DNA of 35,573 nt from Desulfurococcales archaeon (GTDB taxonomy: Archaea; Thermoproteota; Thermoprotei_A; Sulfolobales; Acidilobaceae). How positions within the stretch are numbered: the stretch's first letter is position 1; each line of letters opens with the position of its first letter. This document shows positions 23,454 to 31,329 of the stretch, piece after piece. Position numbers and translations under genes: made by a program. Under the pieces are notes generated by a model, which saw only the letters and a list, made by a program, of their open reading frames with translations, made no database searches and had not been told where the DNA came from. Where the stretch lies: assembly GCA_015521115.1 (NCBI GenBank), contig WAOT01000025.1:1-35573 (forward strand), written 5' to 3'.

Positions 23454-23831
23454 TTACTCCACAGTGATCTCCTTCCTAGCCTCCCAGATCCCGTGGAGGT
23501 TACAGTATTCTAGAGCGTAGAGAACCCCGCTCTTCTTTAGCTTCAGTGTGAGTGTTATGTCGGGCTCCGCGTATTCCGGCTCAAGGGTTATCTTGGCCAG
23601 TGTTATCGGGTTGAACGCCCTTCCTTCCTCATAGAAGTAGACCTCGATCCACCTGATCGAGTGCTGTACAGTGTTGGGATGAGGCCCTACTTTTATTGTC
23701 ACCTTGAAGGGCTCTCCAGCCTTAACTTTATCGGGAGCCTCTATCTTTGGAGTGTGTGTCTCAGCCTTAGATATGACCTGTTCCGGAGCCTCCTCCTGGC
23801 TGTAGATTAGGTCGCCGAACTTCTTGGCCAT
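23454..23831 (-). CDS. Superoxide reductase (neelaredoxin type)
   Basis: Non-heme iron enzyme that reduces superoxide to peroxide without making oxygen, typical of anaerobes. All five iron ligands are present: H26 (in ETHTP), H51 (HPN), H57 (HS), C110 and H113 (CNLHG). The usual EKHVP loop reads ETHTP, so the conserved Glu is kept (E24) but the Lys thought to attract superoxide is Thr25. From memory, Ignicoccus hospitalis has a natural variant of this kind. No N-terminal desulforedoxin domain. ATG 23831 is chosen because GGGAGGTGG lies just before it; a GTG at 23840 overlaps that site. 125 residues. Confidence 0.95.
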   Translation of the reverse strand: MAKKFGDLIYSQEEAPEQVISKAETHTPKIEAPDKVKAGEPFKVTIKVGPHPNTVQHSIRWIEVYFYEEGRAFNPITLAKITLEPEYAEPDITLTLKLKKSGVLYALEYCNLHGIWEARKEITVE

Positions 23832-23937
23832 TCGTACCACCTCCCTGTTTACGGTCGATTGATATGTTGTACATGTGAGGATACTAAGCTTGATCTATGT
23901 ATTCCGAATTTTTCTTATTATATTTTAAATTTTATTA

Positions 23938-24591
23938 TTATAATAAATTTTTATATCTTTCTATCACAAGCCATACGATATAAATTGATATGAGAGGTAT
24001 TGCTACTAGTACGTATACCCCGTAATTGTTCACATTGAAGGCTAAAGGAGGTATTAGCAGCACCATTGATATTGCTGCTATAATCATTCCGTACGGCATG
24101 TACACTATGAATAACGAAGATAAAGCTAAAGAAATGCTAAGTATTGATAATATAATATTAATATTATAAATTTCAATATTAGTTAATATTATGAAATTTA
24201 TTGATAAAATTGATAAAAATATCACTAATCTTCCAATTGCTAAACCCGTCTTCACTACGCGAATAACAGGATACTGCTTCTTCACTTCCTCTTCAAGGCG
24301 GGATAGGTACTCGATAGCAGCTTCCAGATTTCTGTTGTCAATCGCTTTATCCAGGAGCCGCCCATAGTATGATATCCTGTCCGGCAGATCTTTTCCGAGT
24401 CCCGAAATAGTAACTATATAGTCTCTGAGCATCCGGATCTGGTCATAGAGCCTCTCACTTACTACTCCCCACTCCTCATACCTATCAGCTAGTGCTGAGG
24501 ATTTAGAGAATGCCCTGTATAGCGTGTCTAGCTCTTCGTAGAGGGTGTTATCATACAATCTAAGCCCCCCGGAGACTTGCTCCGGGATCAC
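23938..24591 (-). CDS. Membrane protein with N-terminal helical domain, unknown function
   Basis: 217 residues. Residues 1-110 are hydrophilic and helical (EELDTLYRAFSKSSALADR, EAAIEYLSRLEEEVKKQY), perhaps a cytoplasmic coiled-coil. The remainder has about four hydrophobic segments (about 118-136, 142-163, 165-182 and 190-210). The membrane half is written in extremely AT-rich codons (ATT/ATA/AAT) unlike the G+C-rich neighbours. The GTG start follows the Lhr helicase stop by 3 nt, so the two are probably co-transcribed. No family recognised. Confidence 0.75.
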   Translation of the reverse strand: MIPEQVSGGLRLYDNTLYEELDTLYRAFSKSSALADRYEEWGVVSERLYDQIRMLRDYIVTISGLGKDLPDRISYYGRLLDKAIDNRNLEAAIEYLSRLEEEVKKQYPVIRVVKTGLAIGRLVIFLSILSINFIILTNIEIYNINIILSILSISLALSSLFIVYMPYGMIIAAISMVLLIPPLAFNVNNYGVYVLVAIPLISIYIVWLVIERYKNLL

Positions 24592-24594
24592 ACC

Positions 24595-27459
24595 CTAATA
24601 TATTATGCCTCGTCTGCTCTGAAATACTGCCGCCGCATTTAATATAAGATATTTTAATACTTTTTTAGGAACATTGTAATAAGTTATTGTAAGGTCTTTA
24701 CTGTAGTTACTGAATGCCGGCTGAATTCTGACTATATGCACTTCATCTGGTAGATCTGCAGCTATTCTCTCCCACATTTTCTCGATGATCTCTGGCGTGA
24801 CAATAATCTCCCTATTCGAGCCCCCACTTATCGATTGGACAACTACTCGTACAGGCTCATTTCGTCTACGTGGTGTGAAGCTTGGTTTGAAGTCTTCCAT
24901 CGCAGCGATTTCCTCTACCTCTTTAACAAGAGCCCACCTACACTCGTTCCCGTAGACGTCAATGAAACAGAAGACCCTGTTTTCACCATATTCTTGTTTT
25001 CTCATTTCTTTGATTTTATTCTCTATAGTTTTATCAGATACTTCTAAGATGTCTGCAAGCTCTAATATTGTGAAAGCATAGCCTGAGAGCGCCCTAGCTA
25101 TCCTTCCAACTAGATCCGGTATCCAGGGCCTGTTTGCGGGTAGACGTATAATATACCTAGCCAGTGGTGTAGGCGTCCTTGTCCTCAAGACCTTTATATT
25201 CCCGCTCCGTAACCTCTCGATGAAGTCTGCTGCTCCGTCTATGTCAAGATAGTCTTCGATTACCTGCTGTCTTGCCTCCCTTACTATCAGATCCGTGCTA
25301 TCCAGCTCTCTCAGACCTCCCAGCTTCCCAAAGGATAGTTGAATCTCTCTTAAGACCTGGTGGAATATCGGGCTTTTTTCAAGCGATGCCTCCACTATCC
25401 TTTTAATCCGGGTCTTTGTTAGCCCTAGATACATCTCTATAAGGTCAACACCTGTTCTGTTAAGGACACTAAATCCTATGAAACTCACCCTGGAATATGT
25501 GTTTAAGCCCTGTACTTTAACTAAGAGGAACTGTGCTACTAGTGCTAGTGTTTCGCTCAGCCTTGACCCTAGCGGAGCTACAATTATATGTTCATCACCT
25601 ATTCTCTCATATATTATTGTGTTCTTTAGGTCACTGAGTTTTTCCCCCACGGTACTTCGAACCTGCTGGGAGAATTCTTCGACGACATTTCTGACTTCAT
25701 CATCTATTATTACTCTAAATGATATCTTATTTGCACCTGATAGGGCTATTTCTAATGTCTTTTCAGCCACGCGCCTGTTCCTCTTGAGGGTTTCCCCTCT
25801 CCAGAGGGGGATTTCCCCTTCCTCATCCGATGGCTCGACTTCTACCTTAGCAGAGGTTGCGTCAATCCTCCTGACTCGCCATGCCCTCCCCGATAACCTT
25901 ATGACGTCTCCTGGCCTCAGGTAGCGGTACACGAAAGCACTGTCAAGCTGGCCTATAAGTCTATCATTATACCGGACTGTAAAACTGTCCCTGTCAGATA
26001 TGAGGGAGAAGAACTCTGCAAAGTCTCTAGACCACCATGCTCTTGCTCCTCGGGAGTACCCTTTGAATTGCCAGATCTTATAGAACTTGCCCCCTAGCCA
26101 TATGTTATGGCCGTCACCCCTTATCAGGCCATTTGACTCCAGATAACTTACTAGCTCTTCAAAGTCATCCCTTGATATTTGGGCGAGGGGGTGTGCTGAT
26201 ATTATCTTGTAGACTTCCTCTTTGGGTACTTTCTTCCTTCCCTTCTCCTTACTCCTCTCAAGGAGTATCCCCTGTAATGCTCTAGCTATCACGTCTAGGG
26301 GAATCCTCTTGATCCTGGCCGGCTCCACATAACCCTCATAGGATAGGCTCGCTATCGCTACGCTCTCAATAGTGTCCAGCTCCCCTATTGCAATAATAGC
26401 ACCTTTCGGGGGTATGCCGAGCCTGTGACCGCTCCTCCCTACCCTCTGGATGAGGCTCGAAACCTGTCCGGGACTTTTGACCTGTATTACCTTTGTGATC
26501 TCGCCTATGTCGATCCCGAGCTCGAGAGTTTTGGTTGCCACAATCGCTGAAAGCTCGCCCCTCCTTAGGCGCTCCTCAGCCTCCCGTCTTACATCTGGGG
26601 ACACACTACTATGGTGCACGAATACGTCTTCAACACCTATCTCCTCTAGTGCGTACTTCAACTTCTCCGCCATGTACCTGCTGTTGACAAAGACTATGCT
26701 AGGCTTCTCTATTTCCTGTGTTATTGCATCGGCGGCTTTAAACCAGAGATCCCCGTTTTCATCTACATATCTAACTTTTATTATTGCATTCTCATGGTGT
26801 GTAGTCGAGGTGACTAGAGACCTCTCCCTCCTGCTTGACCCTGAGAGGAACTCTAGGGCCGCATGAGGGTCTCCGATTGTAGCAGAAAGACCTATACGCT
26901 GGAGATCCCTACCTGCTATGTAGGTTAGCCTCTCAAGTTGTATCGCTAACTGAGCACCCCTCTTACTACCTATGAACTCGTGAAGCTCATCAACTATAAC
27001 CCATCTTAGGTTTGAGTAATACTTCCTAAACCTGGGAGCCCAGTCTAGGTCTATCTCGAGACTCTCTGGCGTTATTATAAGGATGTGCGGTACCTCCCGG
27101 AGCCGCCGGCTTCTTTCCTCGCTGCCTACATCTCCATGCTTTCTAGCGACTCTAAAACCAAGTTTCTCAGCCCACCACTTTATCCTAATGTAGAGGTCAT
27201 TGATTAGGGCTTTCATAGGTGTAATGTAGAGGAGGCTCACAGGCTTTACGTTCTCATCAAGCATCATTGATAGAACAGGGAGGAGGGCGGCTTCTGTCTT
27301 CCCCATGCCTGTTGGGGCCGTTATTAGAACGTTTTTACCTTGGAGTATTTGCGGTATTGCCTTAATCTGCACCTCTGTGAGCCTGTTCCATCCTCTCTCC
27401 TTTATCAGCTTTATCAGCTCACTTCTCAGCGGTAAACCTCCCCACAATTCGCTCTCCAT
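24595..27459 (-). CDS. Lhr-family SF2 ATP-dependent helicase
   Basis: Large superfamily 2 helicase of the archaeal Lhr group, implicated in DNA repair and nucleic-acid remodelling. Motifs with the ATG at 27459: RLTEVQIKAIPQIL (Q-like), Walker A APTGMGKT (48-55), TPMKALINDL, DELH (157-160) and GLSATIGDP. The second RecA domain has FVNSRYMAEKL, TKTLELGIDIGEI and QRVGRSGHR. A winged-helix and Lhr-core C-terminal region follow, and near the C-terminus is a helix-turn-helix-like FTILELADILEVSDKTIENKI. About 954 residues. The chosen ATG has GGTGA five bases upstream; an ATG at 27477 is in frame. It belongs to an aLhr1/aLhr2-type, but which subtype cannot be decided by eye. Confidence 0.92.
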   Translation of the reverse strand: MESELWGGLPLRSELIKLIKERGWNRLTEVQIKAIPQILQGKNVLITAPTGMGKTEAALLPVLSMMLDENVKPVSLLYITPMKALINDLYIRIKWWAEKLGFRVARKHGDVGSEERSRRLREVPHILIITPESLEIDLDWAPRFRKYYSNLRWVIVDELHEFIGSKRGAQLAIQLERLTYIAGRDLQRIGLSATIGDPHAALEFLSGSSRRERSLVTSTTHHENAIIKVRYVDENGDLWFKAADAITQEIEKPSIVFVNSRYMAEKLKYALEEIGVEDVFVHHSSVSPDVRREAEERLRRGELSAIVATKTLELGIDIGEITKVIQVKSPGQVSSLIQRVGRSGHRLGIPPKGAIIAIGELDTIESVAIASLSYEGYVEPARIKRIPLDVIARALQGILLERSKEKGRKKVPKEEVYKIISAHPLAQISRDDFEELVSYLESNGLIRGDGHNIWLGGKFYKIWQFKGYSRGARAWWSRDFAEFFSLISDRDSFTVRYNDRLIGQLDSAFVYRYLRPGDVIRLSGRAWRVRRIDATSAKVEVEPSDEEGEIPLWRGETLKRNRRVAEKTLEIALSGANKISFRVIIDDEVRNVVEEFSQQVRSTVGEKLSDLKNTIIYERIGDEHIIVAPLGSRLSETLALVAQFLLVKVQGLNTYSRVSFIGFSVLNRTGVDLIEMYLGLTKTRIKRIVEASLEKSPIFHQVLREIQLSFGKLGGLRELDSTDLIVREARQQVIEDYLDIDGAADFIERLRSGNIKVLRTRTPTPLARYIIRLPANRPWIPDLVGRIARALSGYAFTILELADILEVSDKTIENKIKEMRKQEYGENRVFCFIDVYGNECRWALVKEVEEIAAMEDFKPSFTPRRRNEPVRVVVQSISGGSNREIIVTPEIIEKMWERIAADLPDEVHIVRIQPAFSNYSKDLTITYYNVPKKVLKYLILNAAAVFQSRRGIIY

Positions 27460-27555
27460 GCCATTCACCGGTGTCATATGGTTCCGGACTGCTCTAGCAG
27501 AGGTTGTTCGAGTGGTTGCAGCTTGGAAATGCCTGATGTTCGTGTGTGAAGCAGT

Positions 27556-27568
27556 CTATTTATTTTTT
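27556..27568 (+). promoter_or_regulatory. Putative TATA box for the zinc protein-moaDE genes
   Basis: CTATTTATTTTTT lies about 40 bp before GTG 27600. A start about 26 bp downstream would be near 27586, leaving a short leader with GGTGT. This favours the shorter reading of the downstream gene. Confidence 0.4.
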
Positions 27569-27599
27569 GAGTGAGACCTGCCCGTTATGGTGTACTATA

Positions 27600-27842
27600 G
27601 TGGCTGGGAAGTATTATGTGTGCATTGTGTGTGGGAGGAAGTTCCCTGAGGGGCAGGGAATCATCATTAGGAAGGCAGGGTTTACACTCGCTTTCCACAG
27701 TAATCGCTGTGCTTCCAAGTTTTTCAGGCTCCTACTCGAGAGGGTTGATGACTCCTGTGTGAGGCCTGCCCTTAGAGAGATTATAGACGAACTGAAAAAA
27801 GCCCTGGAGATTAAGGCCGCTAAATCGAAGAAGGTGATCTAG
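27600..27842 (+). CDS. Small L24e/TRASH-like zinc-binding protein
   Basis: 80 residues from GTG 27600. The N-terminal half, CIVCGRKFPEGQG then GFTLAFHSNRCASKFF, follows the layout of the L24e/TRASH treble clef (C-x2-C, PG.G, aromatic, C-x3-C). The third ligand is His33 instead of Cys (C8, C11, H33, C37). The C-terminal half is a charged helix ending in KAAKSKKVI. A longer frame back to 27546 adds hydrophobic residues that overlap the likely promoter, so the short form is preferred. It ends 3 nt before the moaDE fusion, whose ribosome-binding site lies in its last codons. Possible roles are nucleic-acid binding or metal sensing. Confidence 0.75.
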   Translation: MAGKYYVCIVCGRKFPEGQGIIIRKAGFTLAFHSNRCASKFFRLLLERVDDSCVRPALREIIDELKKALEIKAAKSKKVI

Positions 27843-27845
27843 GAC

Positions 27846-28565
27846 TTGAAAGTCACTGTTAAACTATATAGTATTCTAAGAGATCTAGCGGGAAGGAGCA
27901 ATATTGTGGTCGAAGTGGGCCCGGGTCAGAGAGTCGAAGAAATAGTCAACTCCGTCCTTAACCGGTTAGGCATACTGGACGAGATCCAGAAAATGGGCCT
28001 TCAAATTGTTGTACTCTCTAACAGGGGGGAGAGGCTTAGACAGGAAGATATCATTGACGGTAATCTCGAAACCCTACATTTAATGCCGCCCTCTAGCGGT
28101 GGCGAGGATGTGCTAGCACTGGTCGCGGAACAAGAGGATCCTAATAAGCTAATATCTCAAGTTCTAGAGTTCCTTGTGGAAAGCGCTGGTGAGGACAGTG
28201 ATGTTGGCGCCGTCCTGTTATTCGTTGGCGTTGTAAGAGGGGTTAACCAGGGGAAGAGGGTAAACGAACTATTCTACGAGGACGCTGGTGAACTTACGGA
28301 GAAGAAACTCTCGGAAATAGCTTTGGAAGCCTTGAAGGCAGAAGGGGTGAGGAGAGTAGCGGCAATACATTACAAAGGCTCTAGGAGGCCGGGTGACGTT
28401 ACAATGGTCGTCGGAGTAGCTGGTGCTAGCCGAAAACACGTATTCCCCGTCTTATCCGGCCTTATAGAGAGAATAAAGCATGAGCTCCCTATATGGAAGC
28501 TGGAGAAGAGGGAAGACGGGGACTACTATATATTTGGCGATAAATTCTACAGGAAGAGGGCCTAG
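27846..28565 (+). CDS. MoaD-MoaE fusion, molybdopterin synthase
   Basis: One chain containing both subunits of molybdopterin synthase, which inserts the dithiolene sulfurs into precursor Z (cPMP). Residues 1-86 are a MoaD/ThiS-like beta-grasp ending LHLMPPSSGG, whose last Gly should become a thiocarboxylate. MoaE follows at about 88-239, with VGAVLLFVGVVRG, LFYEDAGELTEKKL, HYKGSRRPGDVTMVVGV and the catalytic-lysine region LPIWKLEKRED. Because the Gly-Gly is internal, the protein must be cut after Gly86 or work unconventionally; Mycobacterium MoaX is a described fusion that is cleaved. TTG start with GGTGAT seven bases upstream. Confidence 0.9.
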   Translation: MKVTVKLYSILRDLAGRSNIVVEVGPGQRVEEIVNSVLNRLGILDEIQKMGLQIVVLSNRGERLRQEDIIDGNLETLHLMPPSSGGEDVLALVAEQEDPNKLISQVLEFLVESAGEDSDVGAVLLFVGVVRGVNQGKRVNELFYEDAGELTEKKLSEIALEALKAEGVRRVAAIHYKGSRRPGDVTMVVGVAGASRKHVFPVLSGLIERIKHELPIWKLEKREDGDYYIFGDKFYRKRA

Positions 28566-28768
28566 CATTTAAAGTATTTTGCAATCATGACCTTGAGCTT
28601 CTCTAGTGCCTCACCGACTTCGTTGGCTCCAACGTTGAACACTAAACCCTTACCATCCGACCTTCTAACCTTGAAGCGGTATCTTTTCGTGAAGCCTTCA
28701 ATCTCGACTACCTCCAGTAGTTCTGCCTCACACTCACCAATGTTAACCCTAGTCACACCGGTCTCCAT
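28562..28768 (-). CDS. Small hypothetical protein, 68 residues
   Basis: Short protein beginning METGVTRVNIGECEAELLEV, with predicted beta strands (RYRFKVRRSDG, LVFNVGANEV) followed by a helix EALEKLKVMIAKYFKC. No family recognised. Its stop overlaps the end of moaDE by 4 nt on the opposite strand. ATG 28768 follows GGTGGCTGGC; a TTG at 28783 is also possible. Codon pattern and protein composition look like a real gene, but the function cannot be guessed. Confidence 0.6.
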   Translation of the reverse strand: METGVTRVNIGECEAELLEVVEIEGFTKRYRFKVRRSDGKGLVFNVGANEVGEALEKLKVMIAKYFKC

Positions 28769-28845
28769 GCCAGCCACCAACACTTACTTGAGCTGCCCCT
28801 GGATTTTAATTGGAGGATCCTCTACTGGGGGGACGGGTGCTAGAG

Positions 28846-30213
28846 ATGGAGTCTGGAGGGGCGGTGAAGGAGGTACCCCTTGTAAGAGTCGAGCCTCCAG
28901 GGCCTAAGGCGTTGCAGGTTTTAGAGGAGGATAGGGAGTTTCTCATGCAGTCATTTGTAAGGTGGTATCCCCTCGTCGTCGAGAAAGCTAAAGGCTCTCT
29001 AGTGTGGGACGTTGACGGTAACGTATACATAGACCTGAATAGCGCCTTGGCGGTCGCAAACGTGGGGCATACTCATCCTAGAGTGGTTGACGCCATAAAG
29101 AAGCAGGCCGAGAAGTTCCTCCATTTCTCTCTAACAGACTTCTACTATAAGGAGGCGGTCGACGCAGCTCGCGACCTTGTAGGGATTTCACCATTCGACT
29201 CGGCTAAGGTATTCTTTGCTAATAGTGGGGCCGAGAGTATTGAAGGGTCGCTGAAGGTGGCTAGGGGCTTCTTCCAGGGTAAGCGAACCTATATCATTGG
29301 TTTCCTAGGGGCATTTCACGGTAGAACAATGGGAGCCCTAAGCATAACGAGTAGTAAGCCTGTTCAGCGTAGGTGGTTCTCCCCCCTGGTGCCTAACATT
29401 ATACATGTACCCTACCCTTACCCTTACAGGTGTCCCTTCAAGTCTGAGACCCCCGAGGAGTGCGGCGAAGCGGTCTTAGGCTATATAGAGGAGTGGATCT
29501 TAGGAAAGATCGTGGATCCCTCAGAGGTTGCAGCTTTCATATTCGAGCCCATCCAGGGTGAGGGCGGCTATATTGTTCCCCCGGATAACTTCTTCAGAGG
29601 CCTCCGAAAACTTGCTGACAAGCATGGCATACTCCTCATCGACGACGAAGTTCAGGCCGGCATGGGTAGGACGGGGAGATGGTTCGCTATAGAACATTGG
29701 GGAATTACGCCAGATATTATAGCTGTGGCTAAGGGAATCGCAGGAGGCTTACCACTCGGAGCTATAATTGGTAGTAGCGATGTAATGACACTACCCGGAG
29801 GCAGTCATGCATCGACTTTTGGAGGCAACCCTGTAAGTCTGGCCGCTATGAGAGAGGTCATAAATATAATCAAGGAGGAACGCCTGCTAGAAAGAGCGTC
29901 AAGGCTTGGAGAGGAGGTAATCAAGTTCTTCAACGACATGTACGAGGAGACTGAGATCATAGGGGACGTGAGGGGTAAGGGCTTCATGATTGGTGTAGAA
30001 CTCGTCAAGGACAGGAAAACAAAAGAGCCTGCCAAGAAGGAGCTAGCCACTCTCATCAATAGATGCTTCAAGAGGGGAGTTCTAGTAATAGGTGCCGGTC
30101 TTAGCGTGCTGAGAATTGCGCCTCCACTATCTATACCGGAAGAGCACCTGTGGAGGGCGTTGGAAATAGTCGGTGACGAGATTAGGAGACTGGACAAAGA
30201 GGTTAGGGCCTAG
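28846..30213 (+). CDS. Class III PLP-dependent aminotransferase (GABA/ornithine type or amino-acid racemase)
   Basis: Fold-type I PLP enzyme of the acetylornithine/4-aminobutyrate aminotransferase family. Motifs: GNVYIDLNSALAVANVGHTHP, the cofactor-binding FFANSGAESIEGSLKVA, FHGRTMGALS, FEPIQGEGGYIVPP, LIDDEVQAGMGRTG (Asp binding the pyridine nitrogen) and AVAKGIAGGLPLGA with the Schiff-base lysine. HASTFGGNPVS follows. Archaeal members of this subgroup include broad-substrate amino-acid racemases and omega-aminotransferases, so the substrate is uncertain. ATG 28846 is chosen with GGGTG just upstream and ATTTTAAT at about 28803-28810 as TATA; TTG 28810 would overlap that box. About 455 residues. 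Confidence 0.88.
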   Translation: MESGGAVKEVPLVRVEPPGPKALQVLEEDREFLMQSFVRWYPLVVEKAKGSLVWDVDGNVYIDLNSALAVANVGHTHPRVVDAIKKQAEKFLHFSLTDFYYKEAVDAARDLVGISPFDSAKVFFANSGAESIEGSLKVARGFFQGKRTYIIGFLGAFHGRTMGALSITSSKPVQRRWFSPLVPNIIHVPYPYPYRCPFKSETPEECGEAVLGYIEEWILGKIVDPSEVAAFIFEPIQGEGGYIVPPDNFFRGLRKLADKHGILLIDDEVQAGMGRTGRWFAIEHWGITPDIIAVAKGIAGGLPLGAIIGSSDVMTLPGGSHASTFGGNPVSLAAMREVINIIKEERLLERASRLGEEVIKFFNDMYEETEIIGDVRGKGFMIGVELVKDRKTKEPAKKELATLINRCFKRGVLVIGAGLSVLRIAPPLSIPEEHLWRALEIVGDEIRRLDKEVRA

Positions 30214-30238
30214 ACCAGTCTACCCTCTCATTCATAGG

Positions 30239-30508
30239 TCATGATGCTGGCAGGGAGAACAAGATTTTCCTTCTCTCATAGTCTACACGTCTTACAACAA
30301 CCCCTCTTTTAACGAGTTCTGCTAGGATTCTCCTTAGCAAGCGAGCATCTACCCCCTTACTATGGTAGGTCTCAGTGACTCTCTTCATGATCTCTTCCGA
30401 GGTGCATGGTGAGCATTCTCTGAGTGTTTTTATTATGATCTCCTCTATTTCCTCCCTAACCCTATGCACTGTGTAACACCCTATGCTAGCCGGGCCAATG
30501 TTATGCAT
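30239..30508 (-). CDS. Small winged-helix-like protein
   Basis: 89 residues. EEIEEIIIKTLRECSPCTSEEIMKRVTETYHSKGVDARLLRRILAELVKRG, spread over residues about 19-70, is consistent with a winged helix, and VVVRRVDYERRKILFSL would form the wing. The first 13 residues may not be part of the protein: GTG 30469 (MHRVREEIEE) is a plausible start. AGATATAG at about 30526-30533 on the minus strand could be the TATA box, giving a leaderless or nearly leaderless message. Likely a transcription regulator; target unknown. Confidence 0.65.
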   Translation of the reverse strand: MHNIGPASIGCYTVHRVREEIEEIIIKTLRECSPCTSEEIMKRVTETYHSKGVDARLLRRILAELVKRGVVVRRVDYERRKILFSLPAS

Positions 30509-30546
30509 AATTTGTTGTCGCCTACTATATCTTGTGGAGAGATGTG

Positions 30547-30774
30547 ATGGAGAGGAGGGTTAAGCTGGTAAGAGCTGTCAAGGTTTTTGCTATAGCTGTC
30601 ATCATTGTATCTTTAATATCAATAGCTCTTAGTATTATTGCTTGTCAACGGCTCGATGCCAGGAGATATTGTCTCACTATCCCGATCTGGATCCTCACTC
30701 TCGTTTACGCCATATCTTCCTACGTGGGAGTAGGGGACAAGCCTGTAGTAGCTCCTACTCCACCGGATAGCTAA
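30547..30774 (+). CDS. Small membrane protein, two predicted helices
   Basis: 75 residues starting MERRVKLVRAVKVFAIAV. Hydrophobic segments at about 10-34 and 46-60 are separated by a basic/cysteine-containing loop, CQRLDARRYCL, with a proline-rich tail. GGAGAG lies six bases before the ATG. Its last 156 nt overlap a predicted winged-helix gene on the opposite strand. Because the overlap is long, only one of the two may be fully expressed. No family recognised. Confidence 0.5.
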   Translation: MERRVKLVRAVKVFAIAVIIVSLISIALSIIACQRLDARRYCLTIPIWILTLVYAISSYVGVGDKPVVAPTPPDS

Positions 30775-30936
30775 GCCGATCTTCTCCATCATTGATAGGA
30801 GTCTCCCTGCGGCCCTTCTATCGATTCCTAAGATTCCTCCTAGCTCCCTAGCACCCAGGTACTCTATGCCCATAAGAACTCTCAGACTGTAGTGTAGGCG
30901 TAGCAGGTTCACAGTTACCCTAGCATGAACCCTCAT
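30619..30936 (-). CDS. Predicted helix-turn-helix protein
   Basis: 105 residues from ATG 30936, which follows GGGTGG by five bases. Residues about 18-65 (SLRVLMGIEYLGARELGGILG, then RRAAGRLLSMMEKIGLAIRW) look like a winged or tri-helical HTH, with SRSYYRLVPY as a wing. The C-terminal 40 residues, polar and unstructured, fall inside the antisense membrane-protein gene at 30547-30774. The helix-turn-helix part, outside the overlap, is the better supported. Divergent from the gene at 31018. Confidence 0.62.
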   Translation of the reverse strand: MRVHARVTVNLLRLHYSLRVLMGIEYLGARELGGILGIDRRAAGRLLSMMEKIGLAIRWSRSYYRLVPYSHVGRYGVNESEDPDRDSETISPGIEPLTSNNTKSY

Positions 30937-31017
30937 CTCTGCCACCCATTAGCAGTGAACATAGCCTTTTTATGCCCGGGAGAGAGGCCTCTGGATTTAT
31001 AGCGGGTGGAGCCGGCA

Positions 31018-31329
31018 ATGGTCTCAAGGAAAGTCTACACGCCATACAAAAAGGTGGTTCAGGCACTCCAGCTAGTCCAGCTAGACGTTTATAGGGTGAA
31101 GGATAAGGAGGGTCGTACACGAGACATTCTACGCCTTTTCAGTCCTGCAAGTGGCCGAACATTTCTGGTAGATTTAGGGGCACCTAGAGAGGCGCTCAGC
31201 TTACGCGACTTCTTCCATAAGCTGCTCGACGCCCTGAAGGAACAGAAAATCAGTGTCCCTGAGAGGGCAGTAAGGAGGCTCGAAGAGAGTCTTTCCAAGC
31301 TTGAGGCTAAAGAGGAGACCCCTCAATAG
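31018..31329 (+). CDS. Hypothetical protein, 103 residues
   Basis: Soluble protein beginning MVSRKVYTPYKKVVQALQLV, with a small beta region (LDVYRVKDKEG, RDILRLFSPAS, RTFLVDLG) and a helical C-terminal half ending in a charged, possibly coiled-coil segment. No family recognised. GGGTGGAG is located shortly before the ATG; a GTG at 31006 is less likely because it lies in that site. A palindrome AGAGGCCTCT (30983-30992) and TATA-like CTTTTTAT (about 30966-30973) lie upstream. The 3' end overlaps the convergent PfkB kinase gene by 23 nt. Confidence 0.7.
   Translation: MVSRKVYTPYKKVVQALQLVQLDVYRVKDKEGRTRDILRLFSPASGRTFLVDLGAPREALSLRDFFHKLLDALKEQKISVPERAVRRLEESLSKLEAKEETPQ

Noticed and set aside
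23900-23960. T/A-rich run as a CRISPR leader or replication origin
   Set aside because: No repeats or recognisable origin boxes adjacent; it can be explained as the AT-rich end of a gene plus the superoxide reductase promoter region.
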